60,862 bases of DNA from NCBI GenBank assembly GCA_964503475.1, contig CAZCZU010000012.1, forward strand, positions 1-60,862, given 5' to 3'. Position 1 is the stretch's first letter. Each line of letters starts with the position of its first letter. A program made the translations under genes and the position numbers. The notes below the pieces were generated by a model. That model made no database searches. It had not been told where the DNA came from and saw only the letters and a list, made by a program, of their open reading frames with translations. The DNA comes from CAZCZU01 sp964503475. GTDB taxonomy: Bacteria; Pseudomonadota; Zetaproteobacteria; Mariprofundales; Mariprofundaceae. Positions 35,272 to 45,222 of the stretch are shown here, piece after piece.

Positions 35272-36642
35272 ATGAAGCTTCTCTTTCCCCTACTTCTCGC
35301 CATCGCCCTTTTTCCGGCAGCCGGTTCGGCCGCACTTCAGGATGATGTCCAGAGTCTCATCTCCGAGGCAGAGCAGATGCGCGCTCTTGAGCTGTCGCCG
35401 CAGGAGCTATCTTCGGCTAAAAGTGCACTTGCAGCCAAGGACTATGCCAATGCCGAGGCACATGCGCGTAAGGCCATCGAGAACAGCCTTGCCATGAATC
35501 GCCGCTATTCCGACTTGATCGCTTCCCGCGATCGCATGCAGCTCGCGCATGCCGAGGAGGTGCGCAAAGACCTCACCGAGCACGCCGAGGAGGCCTTCTC
35601 CCGTGTCGTCGCACAGGTTGAAGCCGGCAATGCCGATCGTGCCGACAAGGAGGCCAAGGAGGCCTCCCGTCTTACCTATCAGGCCGAAGTGGTTGCTGCA
35701 CGTGAGCAGCTGACTCGCCCGATCGTCCGCAAGATTTCCGAGGCCCGTAAACTGAAGGCGCGTGAATATGCTCCGAAGGCCTACAAGGCAGCCAATGAAG
35801 TTAAGAAGCAGGTCGAGTCCATCATCAGCTCGGACCCGGCAGCCCAGGGCAAGGCCGTGAACCTTTCCAAGCGCAGTGTCGAGGATGCCGAGCATGCCAT
35901 GTATGTCTCCAGCCTCGGTGCCGAGCTGCAGAAGGATCCTTCCGTCATCGAGACCTGGGTGGACAAACGCAAAGAGCACCTGCGTAAGCTGGCTGCCATG
36001 CTCGGTGTGCAGGTGCGCTCTTCGCAGACGCCTGAGGAGATGATGCTGGCCATTAACCAGGGTGTACTGGATATGAAATCCAATTACGAGGCCCGCCTTG
36101 TCGACGCCGAGGCACAGATCGATGAACTGAGTGCCAAGCTCGGCAAATACGAGACTGACCTGGCCGATATGGCTGCCCTGCGCCACAAGCTGCAGCTTAA
36201 GCGCGAAGCTGAAGAGAAGATCAAGCGGCTGGTCAAGCTGTTCGATCCCAACAAGGTTGAGGTACTGCTGACCCCTGATGCCGATGTGATTCTGCGTATG
36301 AAGGCTATGAACTTCCGTAGCGGCAGTGCCGTCATTCCGCCGGAGTCTTTTGAACTGCTTGATCTTGCCACCCAGGCGATCGAGACCTTCCCGGATCGTG
36401 CCATTCGGGTTGAGGGCCATACCGACTCCATGGGTGCCAACGACTACAACCAGACGCTTTCCGAACGCCGCTCCGCTGCCGTCTCCGACTATCTGAAGGA
36501 GCGCATGCAGGGTGAGAAACGGACGCTCGAGTCTGTCGGCTACGGTGAGGAGAAACCGATCCTGAACAACGAAACGGCTGCCGGTCGCAAGGCCAATCGC
36601 CGTATCGATATTGTCCTGATCGCACCACAAGCTGATTCCTGA
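35272..36642 (+). CDS. OmpA-family protein with helical N-terminal region
   Basis: A 456-residue secreted protein. It has a signal peptide (MKLLFPLLLAIALFPAAGSA), a long alpha-helical region rich in Ala, Glu and Lys (about 25-330, DUF4398-like at its start), and a C-terminal OmpA domain of about 115 residues. The OmpA domain carries the peptidoglycan-binding motif GHTDSMGANDYNQTLSERRS. It probably links the outer membrane to peptidoglycan. ATG 35269 and 35272 are adjacent; 35272 is six bases after GAGG and is preferred. Confidence 0.88.
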   Translation: MKLLFPLLLAIALFPAAGSAALQDDVQSLISEAEQMRALELSPQELSSAKSALAAKDYANAEAHARKAIENSLAMNRRYSDLIASRDRMQLAHAEEVRKDLTEHAEEAFSRVVAQVEAGNADRADKEAKEASRLTYQAEVVAAREQLTRPIVRKISEARKLKAREYAPKAYKAANEVKKQVESIISSDPAAQGKAVNLSKRSVEDAEHAMYVSSLGAELQKDPSVIETWVDKRKEHLRKLAAMLGVQVRSSQTPEEMMLAINQGVLDMKSNYEARLVDAEAQIDELSAKLGKYETDLADMAALRHKLQLKREAEEKIKRLVKLFDPNKVEVLLTPDADVILRMKAMNFRSGSAVIPPESFELLDLATQAIETFPDRAIRVEGHTDSMGANDYNQTLSERRSAAVSDYLKERMQGEKRTLESVGYGEEKPILNNETAAGRKANRRIDIVLIAPQADS

Positions 36643-36655
36643 TCAGCTATGATTT

Positions 36656-36681
36656 AGGGGGGCCGCATGGCCCCCTTTTAT
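36656..36681 (+). terminator. Terminator after the OmpA-family gene
   Basis: A GC-rich stem, gggggcc/ggccccc with loop GCAT (36658-36675), followed by TTTTATTTTT. Confidence 0.88.
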
Positions 36682-36703
36682 TTTTCAGAAACGAGGAGTA
36701 AGC

Positions 36704-37216
36704 ATGCGCAATACAGTTCTGGCAATGACCCTTCTGATTCTGCTCCTTCCGCTGGCAGTTCCCGATATCTTTGCCGTGCTCAGTGCGTGGAACCATCTCC
36801 TTGTCACCTATATCAACAACATTGTCCGCTATGTGCTCATCGCCCTTCTTGCCGGCGGCGCCATTTTCTTCGCTGTGCGTGAATTCCTCGACCAGCGGGC
36901 CGCACGCAATCCGCTACGCCAGAAGGTATTTCCGGTCATCAGCTCCAGTTATCTGGCCATCAGTGCCGCCATGGAGGCGCACGATGCCAAATCCGAGGCC
37001 CACAAGCTGGCCCAGCTGATCAACGAGTGCCGCAATATCAAGCGTCTGAACACGCTGCTCGATCACTACCACCACCGCTGGGATGCGCTTGCTGCCTGCT
37101 ATATGAGCAACAACACCGACAAGGCCCGCATCCGCGCTGCTCAGGATGAGCTCGATGTGGCCCGTGATCAGGTTTACGCCTGGCTCGGTGTCCAGCGCGA
37201 AACCTCGCGTAAGTAA
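36704..37216 (+). CDS. Small membrane protein, function unknown
   Basis: A 170-residue protein with two hydrophobic segments (about 5-30 and 42-60), then a soluble charged helical part containing LNTLLDHYHHRWDALAACYM. GAGGAGT precedes ATG 36704 at a good distance. It follows the OmpA-family gene after a terminator and is followed by its own. I do not recognise a family. Confidence 0.75.
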   Translation: MRNTVLAMTLLILLLPLAVPDIFAVLSAWNHLLVTYINNIVRYVLIALLAGGAIFFAVREFLDQRAARNPLRQKVFPVISSSYLAISAAMEAHDAKSEAHKLAQLINECRNIKRLNTLLDHYHHRWDALAACYMSNNTDKARIRAAQDELDVARDQVYAWLGVQRETSRK

Positions 37217-37236
37217 TCCTTTGATCCCATTAAATC

Positions 37237-37267
37237 AAAGGCGGCAGGAATTCCAGCCGCCTTTTTT
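37237..37267 (+). terminator. Terminator after the small membrane protein
   Basis: An aaaggcggc/gccgccttt stem around AGGAATTCCA (37237-37264), followed by T residues. Confidence 0.85.
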
Positions 37268-37275
37268 ATTTGATC

Positions 37276-37557
37276 ATGACTTCACCGAATGCCCAAATGC
37301 TGACATTCATATTTCACGCTATGATGCCTCTGGTGAGAGGAAACTATGATCAACGTCAGAAGTTCGTCGTTCCTGTGATGGCCATGCTTGGAGTCATTTT
37401 CGTATTCCTCGGATTATGGATCGGAGATTTGACCAACTACGCCTCAGTGATGTTGCTGGGGGCGCTTATCTCCATAATCGGTATGGGAATCATCCTCAGT
37501 ACACAACAAAAGACATATCAACATAACAGATGGATGAGGAAACCTTGGAACAAGTAA
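37276..37557 (+). CDS. Small two-helix membrane protein, function unknown
   Basis: An open frame of up to 93 residues from ATG 37276, with two hydrophobic helices (VVPVMAMLGVIFVFLGLWIG and the following MLLGALISIIGMGIIL) and a basic C-terminus. No clear ribosome site precedes any candidate start; internal ATGs at 37321 and 37324 are possible. It starts right after a terminator. It resembles stand-alone small membrane proteins but is weakly supported. Confidence 0.45.
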   Translation: MTSPNAQMLTFIFHAMMPLVRGNYDQRQKFVVPVMAMLGVIFVFLGLWIGDLTNYASVMLLGALISIIGMGIILSTQQKTYQHNRWMRKPWNK

Positions 37558-37604
37558 GCACAAATGTTTAATTTTGGCATTCTTTCATGCCAGTCGCTTA
37601 AACG

Positions 37605-37634
37605 AAAAAAGGGGCGCCAGATTGGCGCCCCTTT
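37605..37634 (-). terminator. Terminator of the nuo operon
   Basis: A 12-bp stem, aaaggggcgcca/tggcgcccctt(t) (37608-37634), with a minus-strand T-run, 18 bp after the nuoN stop. Confidence 0.9.
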
Positions 37635-37651
37635 AACGTAACCAGGTTCGA

Positions 37652-39115
37652 TCAGACGAGCCCGGCCAGTGCTGTCTTGCAAATGGCCAGAACCGGATCC
37701 GGATAGACGCCGATGGCCATCACTGCGATGGCTGTGACAACGACGGTCGCCTGCATCAGCTTGCTCTCCACGAAGTTGAATGCCACGCGCTCCTCATCGA
37801 AGTACATGTATTTCACCACGCGGATGTAATAGAAGGCGCCGATGGCCGATGCGACGATGGCGAACAGGGCCAGATAGAGGTGGCCAGCCTGAATGGCGGC
37901 CAGGATCACCGTGTACTTGGCCCAGAAGCCACCCAGGAACGGAATACCCGCCAGGGAGAAGAGCAGCAGGCCCATGGCCAGGGCGTAGCCCGGACGCACC
38001 TTGGAGAGACCGGCAAAATCATCCAGCAGTTCGCCCTGGATACCTTCGCGACGCATCAGCACGATCACGGCGAACGCACCCATGCTCATGAACAGATAGA
38101 CAGTCAGGTAGACCAGCGCACCGGTATAGCCGGCCGTGTTGGCCGCGATCAGGCCCAGCAGGATGAAGCCGACATGACTCACCGTCGAGTAGGCCAGCAT
38201 GCGCTTGATGTTGCGCTGGGCGATGGCTGCCAGCGAACCAACCGCCATGGTCAGCACCGCAAGGATTGTCAGGATCGTCGTATAATCCGCCTGCAGCGAC
38301 GGCAGTGCATCAACCAGCACGCGCATGAAGACGATGAAGCCAGCCACCTTCGGAGCCACGGACATAAAGGCCGTCACCGGCGTCGGTGCGCCTTCGTAGG
38401 TATCCGGGGTCCACATATGGAACGGAGCTACCGACACCTTGAAGGCGAGACCGGCAATAACGAACAGCATGCCGAGCATGACCGCCATGTGGGAGCTTTC
38501 ATCCGCATTTGCCAGTCCCTCGCCGATACCGACGAAGCTGAAGCTGGCCGTCACACCGTACAGGAAGGTGATACCGTAGAGCAGCATACCGGATGAGAGA
38601 GCACCCAGGATGAAGTATTTCAGCGCGGCCTCATTGGAACGCAGCACATCACGCTGATAACCGACCAGCACATAGATCGACAGAGCCATCAGCTCCAGAC
38701 CGAGATACATGGTGATGAAGTTGTTGGAAGATACCATCAGCATCATGCCAAGCAGGGAGAAAAGCATCAGGCAGTAATACTCACCGACGTTCTCTTCATC
38801 CTTCATGTAATCGAGCGACAGAATGATGCCGAACACCGTCGCGGCATACATCAACAGCTTGGCAAAGGCGGCAAACGGATCGAGTACGAAATAACCGTAG
38901 AAGGTGAGCATGGCTTCGCTGCCGGCCGCCTGCAGGGTCAGTGATGCGGCACCGATGCAGGTGAGCAGGGATGCATAGGCAACCATGACCTTGCGCTCTT
39001 TGGCCAGAAACAGATCCCAGATCAGAATCACCATCGCCATGACGGCGACGAAGATCTCCGGATAGATCAGTTCCAGATGCTGCGGAAATGGAAACGGAAA
39101 GGTGACATTAGCCAT
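37652..39115 (-). CDS. nuoN: NADH-quinone oxidoreductase subunit N
   Basis: Antiporter-like proton-pumping subunit of complex I with 487 residues and about 14 hydrophobic helices. Typical stretches are LMALSIYVLVGYQR and AFKVSVAPFHMWTPD with the lysines and histidines of the proton path. It is the last gene of the operon and starts 11 nt after nuoM. Confidence 0.96.
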   Translation of the reverse strand: MANVTFPFPFPQHLELIYPEIFVAVMAMVILIWDLFLAKERKVMVAYASLLTCIGAASLTLQAAGSEAMLTFYGYFVLDPFAAFAKLLMYAATVFGIILSLDYMKDEENVGEYYCLMLFSLLGMMLMVSSNNFITMYLGLELMALSIYVLVGYQRDVLRSNEAALKYFILGALSSGMLLYGITFLYGVTASFSFVGIGEGLANADESSHMAVMLGMLFVIAGLAFKVSVAPFHMWTPDTYEGAPTPVTAFMSVAPKVAGFIVFMRVLVDALPSLQADYTTILTILAVLTMAVGSLAAIAQRNIKRMLAYSTVSHVGFILLGLIAANTAGYTGALVYLTVYLFMSMGAFAVIVLMRREGIQGELLDDFAGLSKVRPGYALAMGLLLFSLAGIPFLGGFWAKYTVILAAIQAGHLYLALFAIVASAIGAFYYIRVVKYMYFDEERVAFNFVESKLMQATVVVTAIAVMAIGVYPDPVLAICKTALAGLV

Positions 39116-39126
39116 GAATGATTACC

Positions 39127-40701
39127 TCAATGCCCAGCCACAGCGTGGACAACTTCGTTCTGTGCCAGTACGGCGGCGTCAGGCAGCTTCGTCGCCGTTG
39201 CCTGGTCGATCAGGTGAGCGACGGACTCATGCATCACATCGAGGACCGGCAGCGGATAGAAACCGAGCCAGACCACCAGGAAGATAAGCGGCACGAAATA
39301 GCTGAACTCGCGCACGCTCATGTCCGGCATCGTCTTCACCTCTTCCTTGACCAGATTGCCCATCACCACGCGCTTGTACATCCACAGCGTGTAGCAGGCG
39401 GAGAGGACCACGGAGGTGGTCGCCGCCACGGCGATCCACTTGCTGGAGAAGACCATGTGATAGAGCTGATCGGCGGAGAAGGTACCGACAAGGACCATGA
39501 TCTCGCCGACAAACGAGCTGGCGCCCGGCAGGGCCACGTTGGCCATGGCGAAGACCATCATCACCGCCGCGAAGCGCGGCATCACATTGACCACGCCGCC
39601 ATAGGCCGAAATCTCGCGTGTATGTAGGCGATCATAGAGCACGCCCACACAGAGGAAGAGTGCGGCGGCGACAAAGCCGTGGCTGATCATGTTGATGATC
39701 GCACCTTCAACCGCCTGCTGGGTGAACATGAAGGTACCCAGGGTTACGAAGCCCATATGCGCGATCGACGAGTAGGCGATCAGGCGCTTCATGTCCGTCT
39801 GCATCATCGCCACCAGCGAGATGTAGACGATGGCGATCAGGCTCAAACCGACCATGAACGGCACGAAATACTGCGAGGCATCGGGGCAGATCGGCAGCGA
39901 GAAACGCAGGAAACCGTAAGCACCCATCTTCAGCAGGATACCGGCCAGGATCACGGAGCCGGCCGTCGGCGCCTCGGTATGGGCATCCGGCAACCAGGTG
40001 TGCACCGGCCACATCGGCACCTTCACCGCGAAGGCAATGAACAGTGCGATCCAGATCCAGAACTGCCACTGGAAGTCGAACGGATAATCCATGAAGGCGA
40101 GGATGCTGAAGGTACCGCCCGCCTTGAAATACATGGCAATCACGGCGATCAGCATCACCAGCGAGCCTGCCAGCGTATAGAGGAAGAACTTGATCGTGGC
40201 GTAGACGCGGTTCGCACCGCCCCAGACACCGATAATCAGGTACATCGGCAGCAGCATTGCTTCCCAGAAGAAGTAGAAGAGCACTGCATCAAGGGCTGCG
40301 AATACGCCGATCAGGGTGGTCTCCAGAACCAGAAAGGCGAGCATGTACTCCTTCACCCGCTTCTGGATGCACTGCCAGGCCGAGATAATACAGATGACGG
40401 TCAGCAGGCCGGTCAGGATAATGAACGGCATCGAGATGCCATCGACACCCAGCTGGTAATTGATATTGAAGGTGGAGATCCACGGGTGGAACTCCTCGAA
40501 CTGCATATGCGAGGTGCCGCGATCGAAATAGATCGCCAGAGGCAGCGTCAGCAGGAATGTGACGACCGATACGGCCAGGGCGGCCCAGCGCACGGCATTG
40601 TCGTTACGCAGGAACAGCCAGATAAACAGCGCACCGGCCAGTGGCAGGAAGATGCTGACCGACAGAATCGGAAAGCCCAGCACATTATTCAACGGATCCA
40701 T
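39127..40701 (-). CDS. nuoM: NADH-quinone oxidoreductase subunit M
   Basis: Proton-pumping subunit of 524 residues with many membrane helices. FYFFWEAMLLPMYLIIGVWG carries the conserved Glu and KVPMWPVHTWLPDAHTEAPT is the family signature. The start is ATG 40701, five bases after GAGAGG; a TTG one codon earlier is unlikely. Thirteen bases separate it from nuoL. Confidence 0.96.
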   Translation of the reverse strand: MDPLNNVLGFPILSVSIFLPLAGALFIWLFLRNDNAVRWAALAVSVVTFLLTLPLAIYFDRGTSHMQFEEFHPWISTFNINYQLGVDGISMPFIILTGLLTVICIISAWQCIQKRVKEYMLAFLVLETTLIGVFAALDAVLFYFFWEAMLLPMYLIIGVWGGANRVYATIKFFLYTLAGSLVMLIAVIAMYFKAGGTFSILAFMDYPFDFQWQFWIWIALFIAFAVKVPMWPVHTWLPDAHTEAPTAGSVILAGILLKMGAYGFLRFSLPICPDASQYFVPFMVGLSLIAIVYISLVAMMQTDMKRLIAYSSIAHMGFVTLGTFMFTQQAVEGAIINMISHGFVAAALFLCVGVLYDRLHTREISAYGGVVNVMPRFAAVMMVFAMANVALPGASSFVGEIMVLVGTFSADQLYHMVFSSKWIAVAATTSVVLSACYTLWMYKRVVMGNLVKEEVKTMPDMSVREFSYFVPLIFLVVWLGFYPLPVLDVMHESVAHLIDQATATKLPDAAVLAQNEVVHAVAGH

Positions 40702-40714
40702 CAATGCCTCTCCC

Positions 40715-42688
40715 CTAGCCCTTCAACAACAGGTAAGTCAGTAGTCCGAATACGCCGGCCACCATGGCATAGGCGTAGTGGTAAACCATGCCGCTCTGCA
40801 TCAGACGCATGCGTGCTGCACCCGCCTTCACCGAATCGACGATACCGCCATGGATAATTCCGCCGTCGATCATGCCCAGATCGCCCTTCTGCCACAGCAG
40901 AGTGCCGAGACAACGGGCCGGCTGAACGATGGTCTTCTGGTACAGCTCATCCCAGTACCACTTGTTGAGCAGGAACCTGTAGATCGGGCCGGATGCCTTG
41001 GCAAAGGTCGCCGGCATCGTCGTCTCACGGAAGTACATAAAGAAGGCCAGACCGATACCACTGATCGCCAGCCAGAATGGTGCTGTGAACAGGAAGTGGT
41101 ACCAGGCGTGCGGTCCGTGTGCCTCAAGCTCGGCCAGCGGGTTATGCGCATCCAGTACGAAAATACTGCCGGCGAAGTAGTTCTCGGCCATATCGGCAGC
41201 ATCGACACCGAGCATCGACGTACCCCACCAGCCGGCCAGGGCCGCACCGATGGCCAGCACGATCAACGGCGCGGTGATCACCAGCGGTGATTCGTGCAGG
41301 TGGCCCTTGGTCTTCGCATCGACACGATCCGAATTATGGAAGGTGAGGAAGAACATGCGGAAGGTGTAGAAGGCCGTCATGAACACGCCGGAGAGCACGG
41401 CCCAGTAGGCGACGGTCGATACCCAGCCCATGTCGCGCACGGCAGTGGCCTCGATGATCAGATCCTTGGAGAAGAAGCCTGCAAACGGCGGCACACCGGA
41501 AAGCGCCAGCGCAGCCAGCAGCATGGTGATGTAGGTGATCGGCATGTACTTGCGCAGCTGGCCCATCTTGCGGATATCCTGCTCGGCCAGTACGGCGTGG
41601 ATCACAGAGCCCGCCGCCAGGAAGAGCAGTGCCTTGAAGTAGGCATGCGTCATCAGGTGGAAAATGCCGGCTGAATAGGCGGAGACGCCACAGGCCACGA
41701 ACATGTAGCCCAGCTGCGAACAGGTCGAGTAGGCGATGACACGTTTGATGTCGGTCTGGACGAGGCCGATGGTGGCACACATCCAGGCCGTGATGGCGCC
41801 GACCAGCGTTACTGCTGCCAGGGCCGTCTCGGAAAACTCGAACATCGGCGACAGGCGGGCGACCATGAACACGCCTGCGGTCACCATGGTGGCGGCATGG
41901 ATCAGGGCCGAGATCGGGGTCGGGCCCTCCATCGAATCCGGCAGCCAGACATGCAGCGGTACCTGGCCGGATTTACCCATGGCACCGACGAACAGCGCCA
42001 GACAGATAAAGGTAATGGCATCCATGTTCCAGCTGAAGAAGTGCAGGGAGTGGCCCTGAGCCATGAATGCTTCCATGGCACCGAACACCTCGCGGTAATC
42101 GATGGTGCCGAAGTAATACCAGACGGCCAGGATGCCGACGGCGAAGCCGAAGTCGCCGATACGGTTGACGATAAAGGCCTTCATCGCCGCCACGTTGGCG
42201 CTCTCCTTCTTATACCAGAAGCCGATCAGCAGGTAGGAGAAGAGACCGACCGCTTCCCAGCCGAAGAAGAGGGTGAAGAAGTTGTTGCCCATCACCAGCA
42301 CCAGCATCGAGAAGGTGAAGGCGGAGATGTAGGAGAAGAAGCGGGTGTAGCCCTTGTCGCCATGCATGTAGCCGATGGTATAGACATGCACACAGGCCGA
42401 GACGATGGTCACCGTCATCATCATGATCGCGGTCAGGCGATCGATCATCATGCCCACCGGCACGATAAAGCGATCCGAGATCATCCAGCTCCAGAAATTG
42501 CCATAGAAGCTGGCGCCATCGAGCACCTGCATGAAGACATGCACGGAGAGCGCGGCACTGGCGATCACCGAGAGTGAACAGATCCAGTGGGTCAGCTTCT
42601 CTTTCAGGGCCCAGCCAAAGAGGCCGGCCAGAAGGGCACCCAGCAGCGGCAGGGCCGGAATGGCCAGCAGTTCGGTCGTATTCAGCAT
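40715..42688 (-). CDS. nuoL: NADH-quinone oxidoreductase subunit L
   Basis: The largest pumping subunit (657 residues) with antiporter-like helices and the long lateral helix at the C-terminus. FFGWEAVGLFSYLLIGFWYK and GKSGQVPLHVWLPDSMEGPT are the family signatures. GGAGGAG precedes ATG 42688; the GTG six codons earlier lies within that site. Confidence 0.96.
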   Translation of the reverse strand: MLNTTELLAIPALPLLGALLAGLFGWALKEKLTHWICSLSVIASAALSVHVFMQVLDGASFYGNFWSWMISDRFIVPVGMMIDRLTAIMMMTVTIVSACVHVYTIGYMHGDKGYTRFFSYISAFTFSMLVLVMGNNFFTLFFGWEAVGLFSYLLIGFWYKKESANVAAMKAFIVNRIGDFGFAVGILAVWYYFGTIDYREVFGAMEAFMAQGHSLHFFSWNMDAITFICLALFVGAMGKSGQVPLHVWLPDSMEGPTPISALIHAATMVTAGVFMVARLSPMFEFSETALAAVTLVGAITAWMCATIGLVQTDIKRVIAYSTCSQLGYMFVACGVSAYSAGIFHLMTHAYFKALLFLAAGSVIHAVLAEQDIRKMGQLRKYMPITYITMLLAALALSGVPPFAGFFSKDLIIEATAVRDMGWVSTVAYWAVLSGVFMTAFYTFRMFFLTFHNSDRVDAKTKGHLHESPLVITAPLIVLAIGAALAGWWGTSMLGVDAADMAENYFAGSIFVLDAHNPLAELEAHGPHAWYHFLFTAPFWLAISGIGLAFFMYFRETTMPATFAKASGPIYRFLLNKWYWDELYQKTIVQPARCLGTLLWQKGDLGMIDGGIIHGGIVDSVKAGAARMRLMQSGMVYHYAYAMVAGVFGLLTYLLLKG

Positions 42689-42718
42689 TGTTGCGGTCTC
42701 CTCCACCTGAACCTCCCG

Positions 42719-43024
42719 TTATCCCTGCAGTGTGTTGATGTCTTCGACATCGATCGAACGACGGGTACGGTAGAAGGCAACCAGGATTGCCAGGCCGACT
42801 GCCACCTCACTGGCAGCCACCGTCAGGACGAAGAAGACAAAGATCTGTCCGGCCAGATCCTGCAGGAAGTGAGAGAAAGCCACGAAGTTGATGTTCACGG
42901 CCAGCAGAATGAGCTCGATACACATCAGAATGGTGATCACGTTCTTGCGGTTCAGGAACAGCCCGATCACCCCGAGGGAGAAGAGGCAGGCCGCAACGAT
43001 CAGGTAATCCGACAAACCGATCAT
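42719..43024 (-). CDS. nuoK: NADH-quinone oxidoreductase subunit K
   Basis: A 101-residue three-helix membrane subunit. VITILMCIELILLAVNINFV carries the conserved Glu of the proton pathway. It starts two bases after nuoJ. Confidence 0.96.
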   Translation of the reverse strand: MIGLSDYLIVAACLFSLGVIGLFLNRKNVITILMCIELILLAVNINFVAFSHFLQDLAGQIFVFFVLTVAASEVAVGLAILVAFYRTRRSIDVEDINTLQG

Positions 43025-43026
43025 GA

Positions 43027-43611
43027 TTACATCCTCACCTTGCGCAGGCGCTCATCCTTGCGGACATTCACCTGGGCGGAAATATTCTGGTACTTGGCAT
43101 CCTTGCGGCCGCGCAAGGTCAGCACGATCGCACCGACCAGTGCCACCAGCAGGATGATGGCTGCCACCTCGAAGCCGAGCAGGTACTTGGTGTAGAGCAC
43201 CTTGCCGATCTCGACGGTGTTGTTGACCTCGGCACCAAAGTGGCCGACCGCGGCAATCTGCTCGGTCTGGAACACACCGCTGGTGGATGCACCGACAAAC
43301 TCAAGCAGCAGGATGAAGGCAATCAGACCGCCGGTCGGCAGATACTGCAGAAAACCCTCTTTCAATTTCGCGATATTCACTTCCAGCATCATGATCACAA
43401 ACATGAACAGCACCATGACGGCACCGACATAGATCAGAATCAGGATGATGCCGAGGAACTCCGCATCGAGCAGGAAGAAGAGCCCCGCTGCATTGAAAAA
43501 GCAGAAAATCAGCCACATCACCGAGTGCATGGTGTTGCGCGCCAGCACCACACCGAACCCTGAGGCTACGGCCAGACCGCCAAACATGTAGAAGAAAATG
43601 GCTTCGAGCAT
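43027..43611 (-). CDS. nuoJ: NADH-quinone oxidoreductase subunit J
   Basis: A 194-residue five-helix membrane subunit. The conserved LGIILILIYVGAVMVLFMFV segment is present. ATG 43611 follows GGGAGGGG; the frame is open slightly upstream. Confidence 0.95.
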   Translation of the reverse strand: MLEAIFFYMFGGLAVASGFGVVLARNTMHSVMWLIFCFFNAAGLFFLLDAEFLGIILILIYVGAVMVLFMFVIMMLEVNIAKLKEGFLQYLPTGGLIAFILLLEFVGASTSGVFQTEQIAAVGHFGAEVNNTVEIGKVLYTKYLLGFEVAAIILLVALVGAIVLTLRGRKDAKYQNISAQVNVRKDERLRKVRM

Positions 43612-43640
43612 TTCCCCTCCCAACCTTTATTCAGAACCGA

Positions 43641-44129
43641 CTAGCGGTAACGGGCATCCGCTTCGATGTTGGCGGCGATCTGCGCTTCGTAACGCTCGCC
43701 GACATCCAGCAGCATGTCCTTGGTATAATACAGCGCCTTGCGGGTCTCGCTGGCGTATTCAAATTCCTGCGTCTCAACCACGGCATCGACCGGGCACGCC
43801 TCCTGGCAGAGACCACAGTAGATGCACTTGGTCATATCGATGTCGTAGCGCGTGGTACGGCGGGTGCCATCGCTACGCTCCTCCGATTCGATGACAATCG
43901 CCAGCGCGGGGCAGATCACCTCGCACAGCTTACAGGCAATGCAGCGCTCCTCGCCATTTTCGTAGCGACGAAGGGCATGCAGGCCACGAAAACGCGGTGA
44001 AAGCGGCGTACGCTCTTCCGGGTACTCGACGGTGATTTTCTTCTTGAACAGGTAGCGGCCGGTCAGCGACAGACCGATCACGAGCTCCCAGAGAAGCCAG
44101 GTTTTGAATGCACGACGAATCATCTGCAT
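43641..44129 (-). CDS. nuoI: NADH-quinone oxidoreductase subunit I
   Basis: A 162-residue peripheral subunit carrying two [4Fe-4S] clusters: CIACKLCEVICP and CIYCGLCQEACP supply all eight Cys ligands (N6a and N6b). It passes electrons from NuoG towards cluster N2 in NuoB. The start is MQM or the ATG two codons later. Confidence 0.97.
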   Translation of the reverse strand: MQMIRRAFKTWLLWELVIGLSLTGRYLFKKKITVEYPEERTPLSPRFRGLHALRRYENGEERCIACKLCEVICPALAIVIESEERSDGTRRTTRYDIDMTKCIYCGLCQEACPVDAVVETQEFEYASETRKALYYTKDMLLDVGERYEAQIAANIEADARYR

Positions 44130-44130
44130 T

Positions 44131-45222
44131 TTATGACCTCCACGGCTGCCAGATTCCGATGATATCGGAAAGGCCCGGAGTGTAGGTGGCGATACCGATC
44201 ACGGCGATCCAGGCCAGTGTCCACGGCAGGAACACCTTCCAGCCCAGGCGCATCAGCTGATCGTAGCGATAGCGCGGGAACGTGACGCGGAACCAGATAA
44301 AGACGAAGATGAAAAATGCCGTCTTGCCCAGCAACCATACCGTCCCCGGAATCGCATCAAGGAAAGCGCCAATGACCGGGAAATCGGCCGGCAGAGGCGC
44401 ATGCCAGCCGCCCAGGAAAAGAATGCTGGTCATCAGACTGATCAGGATCATGGCGCCATACTCGGCCAGCGAGAAGGTGGCGAACCACATGCCGGAGTAC
44501 TCGACGAAGTAACCGGCCACCAGCTCCGCCTCGCCTTCCGGCAGGTCGAACGGCGAACGGCTGGATTCGGCCGCACCGGAGATGAAGAAGACCAGGAACA
44601 TCGGGAACAGCGGCCAGATATACCACTGCCAGAAGCCGCCATCCTGTGCCCGCACGATATCGGAGAGGTTCATGGATCCGGCCAGCATCAGCACGCAGAC
44701 CAGCGCAAAGCCCATCGAAATCTCGTAGGAGATCATCTGACAGGTCGCACGAATGGCGCCGATCAGGGCGTACTTCGAGTTCGAGGCCCAGCCGGCCATC
44801 AGGATGCCGTAGATGGAGAGGCTGGAGATGGCCATCACATAGAGCACGCCGACATTCAGGTCGGCGATAGCCATGACGTGCGCGGTCTCCCACAGGCCGA
44901 ACAGCGTCGTCTCGCCGAACGGCACCACGGCGAAGGCGATCAGGGCCGGTACCAGGGCAATCACCGGCGCGGCCACGAACAGGAACTTGTTCGACTGCTT
45001 CGGAATGATCGTCTCTTTCAGGAACAGCTTCAGGCCATCGGCAATCGGCTGCAGCAGGCCGGCAGGGCCGACACGGTTACAGCCCTTGCGAATCTGTGCC
45101 CAGCCGATGATTCGGCGCTCGGCATAGGTGGTATAGGCAACCGTCAGGGCTACGGGTACGGCGATCGCGAGGATCTCCAGTGCCCAGATGCCTGCGGTGA
45201 TGGCTACATTGACCCAATCCAT
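44131..45222 (-). CDS. nuoH: NADH-quinone oxidoreductase subunit H
   Basis: A 363-residue membrane subunit with eight or more helices that forms part of the quinone site (SNKYALIGAIRATCQMISYE, SPFDLPEGEAELVAGY). ATG 45222 follows GGAGGT by five bases and shares its first base with the nuoG stop. Confidence 0.97.
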   Translation of the reverse strand: MDWVNVAITAGIWALEILAIAVPVALTVAYTTYAERRIIGWAQIRKGCNRVGPAGLLQPIADGLKLFLKETIIPKQSNKFLFVAAPVIALVPALIAFAVVPFGETTLFGLWETAHVMAIADLNVGVLYVMAISSLSIYGILMAGWASNSKYALIGAIRATCQMISYEISMGFALVCVLMLAGSMNLSDIVRAQDGGFWQWYIWPLFPMFLVFFISGAAESSRSPFDLPEGEAELVAGYFVEYSGMWFATFSLAEYGAMILISLMTSILFLGGWHAPLPADFPVIGAFLDAIPGTVWLLGKTAFFIFVFIWFRVTFPRYRYDQLMRLGWKVFLPWTLAWIAVIGIATYTPGLSDIIGIWQPWRS